Shown here: positions 58,386 through 64,000 of the stretch, piece by piece
Position numbering within the stretch: the stretch's first letter is position 1
Layout of the letters: each line of letters begins with the position of its first letter
Source: Ophioderma brevispina
Taxonomy: Eukaryota; Echinodermata; Ophiuroidea; Amphilepidida; Ophiodermatidae
Direction of reading: 5' to 3'
DNA: 64,000 nt
Assembly: GCA_023653785.1 (NCBI GenBank)
Contig: JAMKCH010005355.1
Coordinates: 22,470-86,469, forward strand
Translations under genes and position numbers: made by a program
The notes under the pieces: generated by a model
What the model saw: the letters and a program-made list of their open reading frames with translations, nothing else
Database searches by the model: none
What the model was told of the DNA's origin: nothing

Positions 58386-59889
58386 GACACACAGTGAGGA
58401 CACTGTAAACAAAATTTCTTGAATTGAAAATCATCTAAATTTTAACCCTCCTGGAATATGGGATTTAGGCATTGGTAAACAAAAGGAAAGCATTTTAAAT
58501 CAAGATCCAATCCAAGATCCAAAACCACACAATGGATATTACAAAAGGAATTTCTTATTATAAGCTGCATACAATATAGCCTATTATATGAGTGCACCCA
58601 GACAAAGTTAATCCTCTTTGACAATCTTAAGGCTCAGTCATGTCAACCCTGGTGCTTTTGTTTTTACACGAATTCTGATTTTTAAACCATTTTAAACATG
58701 CAACAAACTGTGGTTTCTATAGTTACCACAAAGGTATCCACTTTGCAGACAATCCTGAGCTGTATTGTTGCTGATTTAAAAACAGCTATTTGACCAGTAA
58801 AGTCACAAAAAACCGATGGATCTAAAAACTGGCGGGAATTTAAGGACATTTCACGCAGTAAGGCGCAAGGGGGACGCACCATCGCGTTGTTTCGGCGGTG
58901 AATTTGCTGCCCGTAATGAAGCGCGCGCGTGTGCTTTAATGTACTTTTTGGCGAACGCATCTTGGAAAAAGTAAAAACGGAAAAATAATATTTGAAAATG
59001 TAAACAAAGCGCTAATTTAGACCAGATGAAAGTTTCAATTCTTCTAATTTCTGGAGTTAGAGACAAAATATGTTTGATTCAATAGTGCATAAAGATGTAT
59101 TTCATCACTTGCCACAAATTACTCAATTTGAAGTTCAAAGATTAAGTTATTGAGAAAGAGACGGCTTGAAATGTCGTGACAAAGTCACTTTTAACTAAAA
59201 CACAGATTTTTCTCAATGTTCAATTTTGCAAAAATGTGGCAAATTTTCAGACAATTATAAACTCAAAAATACCGAAGTAAAGGATAAGGAAGGTATAAAA
59301 TTTCTTACGATAGCAATCGGTCTTTCTCCTAGGGACGGTTTTCTCAATCTTTCATTTTCGATTTCAACTAAAGATATTCTCCACAATATATACTCAAATG
59401 TGTGAAGAAAAAGCATTTCCTTCTTATTTCGAAAAGTAAGCTCTATTTTAAAAATAAAAAACCGTCCTAGACAAATTTGTATTGTATCTAAAGAATAACA
59501 TAGAATACAGTGAAAAATCAAATTGTTTTTGTTATGCGTCTGAAAATTTTGGGGGCAAAATCGTGTTTTGTTAGGATTTTTCTCAAAATACGGGGAGTTT
59601 TCCCTGAATTCGGATGCCATCATCGGGTGCATCGTCCAATTTTCTTTCGAGAACATGTATAATTTTACATACAATAATCAAATATTTGCAAAGTTACATA
59701 CGAAATTGATACTCGGAAACTCAAGGTTCACACTGACCTTAAGCCCACACCCAAGATAAACAGTTGGTGGAATCATCTTGAAATTCAATCTGATTGACTT
59801 CTTTGGTGTCTGGATTGGGTCTTGAATTCATTGTAGTATTTTCTTCAGGGTCTTGAATTCATGGATGCAAAAAAAGTAATTCCCTCATT
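58386..59889. mobile_element. 1.5-kb insertion splitting LINE 2
   Basis: The RT reading stops after the YRPIS block (about 59950) and resumes with YERMILAQLEP at about 58375. In intact elements only a short linker separates these, so nearly all of this interval is foreign. It contains the TTAA element at 58627-59742. The extra 150-240 bp on each side are unassigned. Confidence 0.7.
58627..59742 (+). mobile_element. TTAA-flanked element, 1116 bp, copy 2
   Basis: Starts TTAAGGCTCAGTCATGTCAA and ends GTTCACACTGACCTTAA, whose reverse complement (TTAAGGTCAGTGTGAACC) is an imperfect match to the start. TTAA lies at 58627-58630 and 59739-59742. Internally it matches 35059-36196 throughout. No transposase is encoded; the longest frames are not conserved between copies. 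Confidence 0.78.
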
Positions 59890-60450
59890 GTACTGGGTAT
59901 TAAATTTCAAAGACGATTGTTCCAATTTTCAAGACATTCCAGTTTACAGTGTGATATTGGGCGGTAGTTTCTTTAGGGGTGTCGACAGGCTTGTTTGGTT
60001 AAAGGAGTGCGATGATAGTAGCTCTCCTCCAGATCTTTGGTAAGGAATGGTTGGTGAGGCAACATGGGTAGAACTCCTGGAGCCAATCAGGACATCGTGG
60101 GCCGCATTGACATCAAGAAAACTCTGTTGGTATGTTATTCGGGCCCTGGGCCTTTCCACTCTTAGTTGGCTGATAGCCCAGAGTAACTCGTTTAGTGAGA
60201 AGGGTGTTGAAAGGGACCGTCCAAGCCAGGGGCTCGACAAAGTTTGGTGATCTCTTTGTTTGAACAGAGCGAGTGTGAATCTTATCAATGTCTGAAACGG
60301 CGTTTGCGAGGAGTTGCGCAGCGATTGAGTTGGCAGTCACTGGAGCCTTTCGAGGTTTGAATGAATGAGAAAACTTTTTCGAAAAAAAAAAATTATCCGA
60401 CTCTAAACAAGAAGTATTTGGCAATCTACGCTTTCTTTTCATATTGAGCA
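59890..60450 (-). pseudogene. LINE 2 reverse transcriptase, N-terminal part
   Basis: Minus-strand frames read KAPVTANSIAAQLLANAVSD near 60330, then PFNTLLTKRV and FSLNELLWAISQLR near 60190, GKAQGPNNIPTEF near 60130 (the KA-GPD-IP motif of RT block 1), SLPKIWRRATIIALL near 60000 and, after a one-base shift, PKNYRPISHC near 59955. These are standard LINE RT landmarks in order. At least three frame changes separate them. Confidence 0.85.
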
Positions 60451-60755
60451 TACCCTATTTCAGGTTGATATACTTAGATTATTGGTTAAATTTCTTTTTA
60501 AAAAATATGTTTTTCAAGTGATAGGTACAGAGTTCAATTTCCAATTTTAAAAAAAAATTGGTTTTTCAATTTGATCAGAAAAATCACTTTATCAACTCCA
60601 TAGTTTTTCATTTGAATTGAATTGAAAAAAAAAATATTATATAGAGGTCCGGAGAACTGGGGAATTGAAAAGTCAATCAAGCACGTCATTTTGCACATTA
60701 GGATAACTTTGTCAACCACCCTTAACGATGCTTGATGGAAATGGTTGGTAAATCT

Positions 60756-61016
60756 GTTGTATATTGATTATCCATTGTTGTTCAGAGCTTTGTATTTTAC
60801 GAATCATTCTCGTGTTTCTAGAGGTTTGACTGAAGTCACCAGAAGACGGAGTGCACAAATTATCAAGATTCTTTTGTTACGCGTGCAAGGTTATCTAGAA
60901 TCTTTTGTTTGGCGTGCAGGTTTATATAATTTGTGCTCTCTGCCTCAGATAACCTTACTGGAGACTGATTCGTAGGATATAATCCACTGAACAACAATGG
61001 ATAATCAACAATACAC
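60756..61016. repeat. 261-bp foldback element
   Basis: The ends GTTGTATATTGATTATCCAT and (reverse complement of right end) GTGTATTGTTGATTATCCAT are inverted repeats that continue through TGTTGTTCAG and TACGAATCA-TCTC. A second inner pairing joins GAGTGCACAAATTAT with ATAATTTGTGCTCTC. In the centre lie two direct copies of AGAATCTTTTGTT-GCGTGCA. Most of the 261 bp could fold into one imperfect hairpin about 110 bp long. The chance open frame across it is not considered a gene. Confidence 0.7.
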
Positions 61017-61744
61017 TGGTGCACTAGAAGTGTATTAATAGTTAACCATGACTATTAGCAGGTAGGGAAAACAATATTGCTTCAACCATCAAAACCGCAA
61101 GATTGTTTTCCACAAAACTTGGCGGTGAGTGTTTGCAAGTGCGTAGCTCTTATGCAATTAGAGAATGTGATACCTTGACAAATGTCAATGGTCTTGTCCA
61201 GGCAAAATAATAATCCATTCACAGCAATTGTGATCAGAGATAGACTAAAAACTTTGTCCATTACTGTATAGTGAAAATGTGCTATGACAATGATGACAAC
61301 AAGTGGCAGGGGTATTGGCTCTGATTTTGCAGTGTCACCAATCCCCCGCCACCAATTCTCATCCAATATGTTCTGTCCAAGACCAGAGGCTGAATATTCA
61401 GGTTGTTTTGTGTTTGCTTGTGTAGGATTTTAAATTTCGATGCATTTGTTTTAATATTATGCAGGAACACTATATGAGACTGCCAAAAAAGGCAGCAAAA
61501 TCACTCGGCAACGTACATATAGTCACACATATTGAGTGTTGTCCAATATTGAGTGTTATCTAATATTGGAAATGGTAGATTTTAATAATAATTGTAGAAG
61601 AAAGCGAACACTCAGCCCTGACTTCCTGTGCATTTGATTTTGCATTTTCTTATTTTATAATATGAAATATTATACCTTGTTTCATATTTTTAATGTGAGA
61701 GTGCACTGTACATCTTATGTACATGTATGTTACATTTGAACAAT

Positions 61745-61830
61745 TTGAGAGAGTGAGGGAGAGCAAGAGAAAGCAAGAGAGCGAGAGAGGGAGAGCGAGA
61801 GAGCGAGCGAGAGAGAGTAAGAGAGACTAC
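61745..61830 (+). repeat. GAGA-rich microsatellite
   Basis: About 85 bp of GA/GAGC/GAAA simple purine sequence (GAGAGCGAGCGAGAGAGAG). Confidence 0.9.
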
Positions 61831-62231
61831 TCTGTTGTATTGACAGAATGGTGAAGAAGGATTTAGTAATTATGATAATAAACAAAGCAAAATCTTTCAA
61901 TTGTGAAAATAAACAGATGTGATTTTTGTGTTACAATTTTTCTACCTAAACTTACGTCAACTGGGCCAAATGCTACGAAACATACTGAAAATTGCCGAGT
62001 GCTTCTAGGTTCCAGTGGATAATCTGACCGCAGATGATTCGTGTTAAATTTTGATGAATTTCATGACTTGGAAGCTTGAGAGCTGCATTCAAATAGATAT
62101 ATGCTGCTGTTTGCACTGTGTATTTAAATGTCAAGTATGTTTAATCTGCCTTGACTTAATCACTGTCAAGTGTACTGTGGGGGGAAATCTTGGGAGTGGG
62201 CTGCAGACAAATTGCACCTTACTGCAGGGCT

Positions 62232-62342
62232 GCAATTTCGACGCGAATCCGCGAATCGATTCGAGTAAAGATTCGCGCCCGAATGTTCACACGCGAATCA
62301 GAGTTGATTCGCGTCAAGAAAATTCGGTCAAGAGAAAAAAAT
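62232..62342. repeat. cluster of GCGAATC / GATTCGC motifs
   Basis: In 110 bp the word GCGAATC or its complement GATTCGC occurs at least six times (for example CGCGAATCCGCGAATCGATT and GATTCGCGCCCGAATG), in both orientations. This is far more CpG-rich than the flanking AT-rich DNA. Function unknown; it could be a protein-binding array or the core of a small element. Confidence 0.6.
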
Positions 62343-62899
62343 CAGTCAAGAAAAAAAATAATGCTTTGGCCTACCGATTATATAGAAATAGGAGAATCAC
62401 AATCAATGATTTTTTTTTCTTCAAAAGAACTCATGAATATCATTTGATTTTATTGTCAAACAAAATATTAAGGCGAAAGTCTACTTTACAATGACAGAAG
62501 TCCGTACATATCGTCGATCAACACGTACTGTTTACGAAAATCAATTAAAATTGACCTGACCCCATACAATTACCATGCACATCAAAGCCATGTGTTTACC
62601 ATGTACCCTAGTGTACCATATAAAAATGCAGGTTTTCATTTTAAAACGGCAAAAAAATTCTAAAACGGCAAAAATAAATTCTAAAAACGTACTAACATTA
62701 ATCAATAATAAAAATCTTAAGTTAGAAACAACCCTTTGTCTATTTTCCAATTATTTTGTACACAAAATAAAACAATTTGTATCGTCAATCCAAGGTAATA
62801 TATCTAGGTATGTTGTAAATGCTTTGCTCAGTGTTTACCTTTCAGTCTGCAAATGTAAACAGTGTTGCGGGAATGACTTGTCCGACGGTTCTGTAGCGC

Positions 62900-64000
62900 T
62901 AATGGAAATTTCTTGAGGAATGCTAAATTTTAGCAGGTGAAACTGTTCAATACTGATGGGAGTTGCTAACGGTGCCTTCAACATTGTAATTTTTGTTTTT
63001 TGACAGCAATATGAAGAGAGATTTTCGCCGCCTGTTGCGAATTCAGCAGGCTTGCAAGGCTGCAGATTTCGGAAATTGTTACATGTTGTGTGCAATTAAT
63101 GCATCACGATTCCTTGATTTTGGTTTCACAAACTGAAGTGCATTCCTAATTAAGGTACAAAATATGAAGAAAATGAAATCAGAATCCCAAGCTTATAATA
63201 TTGATTTTTGTCTCCCCTCGCTTCTGCATCTGCTTTTAGAAGTCTATGCTGGATGCATGTATGAGAACTTTGAGTACTCTAGATCTGAAGAAATGGAATT
63301 TTGGTTAGTTATCACTAATTATGTGAGTAAAAATAACTCCAACGGGGACTCATACTTGTAGTTGAATATTTGTTGTCTCTTTCTCTTCGGCAAGTAGTTA
63401 ACTAGTAGTGGTCCATCGTGCTCAGTAGTGTCACATTTCGTAGCACAGTTAGGCCTAATTAAAAAATTTCCAGCTCCAAATTATATGGTTTTTAAACAAT
63501 TGTTAAGAATTTACTTCTGCCTCCTGCCTTCTTATTTAGATTTCTAACGTTAAAAAAAATACTTTGTAATAACTGATAGTTCGCCAAACAGATAATTTAC
63601 ATGGGAAATAAAATTTTTTATATTCCTTATATATAATTCCTAATCTTACCGAAGTAGGTCTGAATCAATTGCTTCTCCAAAATTACCTGCGAGAATCAAA
63701 CTTGATCCCGCAAGTTACAACGAAGTTTGCAGCACCCCTGTACTGGCTGTGAAATTCATTGTCACAACAATGGTGTGTATTGTTTGTGGTTAGAATCATC
63801 AGAAGGTACTGTTATGGAACTCTATGCTCCACCATTTTGGAACTAAATGCTATGGCTTTGGGTGGCCCATGTGCCACTGTCGCTTGCATAAAATCACTTG
63901 TTCAAATTCTAAGGTGCAAGGCATAAAGGGGGGGGGGCACTCAACTTTTTCAGGTAGGGATTGGTGCACGCCATTTTCTGAAACTGAACAGATTTATCCT
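62900..64000. other. right edge, no supported gene
   Basis: Apart from short chance frames I see nothing firm. A small block at 63230-63300 follows a CTGCTTTTAG acceptor-like string and was considered as an exon but rejected. Confidence 0.4.

Larger units (their letters stand above)
56860..60450 (-). mobile_element. second LINE retrotransposon (Jockey-superfamily-like), interrupted
   Basis: Minus-strand RT pieces are found in order from 60450 down to 56940, with the 3' end near 56860 (tail GAAGAAGAAGAATTC then ATTAAATGATTGAC, a simple-repeat type of end). The copy is broken by stops and frame changes and split by a 1.5-kb insertion at about 58386-59889. It differs from the 9440-12110 LINE in its C-terminal block, so it is another family. 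Confidence 0.85.
39679..64000 (+). other. PI4KA intron 3 (at least 24 kb), right edge open
   Basis: From the GTAAGT donor to the end of the window no further PI4KA segment could be recognised. The stretch holds MITEs, simple repeats, the G-rich repeat pair, LINE 2 and foldback elements listed separately. Between them, 40040-44550, 46560-47050 and 49500-51250 are AT-rich and featureless apart from short runs, for example a 14-bp C run at 42958-42971. Confidence 0.6.

Noticed and set aside
60745..60975. 76-codon plus-strand open frame
   Set aside because: It is contained in the foldback element at 60756-61016, whose pairing explains the sequence.
63225..63310. Possible further exon after CTGCTTTTAG (KSMLDACMRTLSTLDLKK)
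   Set aside because: It does not match the PI4KA segment expected after exon 3, and no clear donor with consistent phase follows.
1..64000. CRISPR arrays, bacterial operons, rRNA or prophage content
   Set aside because: No regularly spaced identical repeats, no ribosome-binding-site-led gene strings and no rRNA-like sequence; splice signals and LINEs indicate eukaryotic DNA.

Overview
The window looks like nuclear DNA from a marine invertebrate. It is AT-rich and very sparsely coding, with canonical GT/AG introns of 10-16 kb, LINE relics, and many short inverted-repeat transposons of the hAT (8-bp target duplication) and piggyBac-like (TTAA) types. An invertebrate deuterostome such as an echinoderm would fit, but the phylum is inference from general character and not from a marker. 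No rRNA, credible tRNA, CRISPR or bacterial operon structure was seen. Almost all short open frames are chance frames in AT-rich DNA or pieces of transposons.

The one host gene I can name lies on the plus strand: the 5' end of PI4KA (phosphatidylinositol 4-kinase III alpha). Exon 1 (12539-12634), exon 2 (28874-28998) and exon 3 (about 39585-39678) encode the conserved N-terminal segment in order, separated by introns of about 16.2 and 10.6 kb. The gene runs off the right edge inside a third intron of at least 24 kb. Exon 2 has an apparent one-base frame error and the exon 3 acceptor reads CG where AG is expected. These fit either a noisy assembly or a damaged copy. A second candidate exon (13199-13316, minus strand, product unknown) lies inside intron 1.

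Region by region: 1-9.3 kb, tandem repeats, a 364-bp hAT MITE and a 157-bp C-rich-ended MITE. 9.4-12.1 kb, a nearly full minus-strand LINE (endonuclease plus reverse transcriptase) whose RT contains a clean ~250-bp internal inversion. 12.5-28.8 kb, PI4KA intron 1, with a poly-A tract, a 301-bp hAT MITE and a minus-strand zinc-finger-like broken ORF. 28.2-39.5 kb, a dense transposon field: a long-TIR TTAA element, an hAT-like element carrying a nested TTAA element, a 1.5-kb tandem duplication in which the second copy caught a 449-bp insertion, and a 2.26-kb foldback element. 39.6-50 kb, intron 3 with further TTAA MITEs, microsatellites and degenerate tandem repeats. 51.3-55.8 kb, two copies of a strongly strand-asymmetric G-rich repeat with a long perfect-looking hairpin between them. 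56.9-60.5 kb, a second minus-strand LINE split by a TTAA element. 60.7-64 kb, a foldback element, a GA microsatellite and a CGCGAATC motif cluster.

No coordinated pathway is visible. The biology is one housekeeping lipid kinase gene with introns enlarged by several generations of nested transposons. The most informative signals are structural: the inverted RT block, the filled/empty-site pair, the long-TIR foldback element and the G-rich repeat pair.
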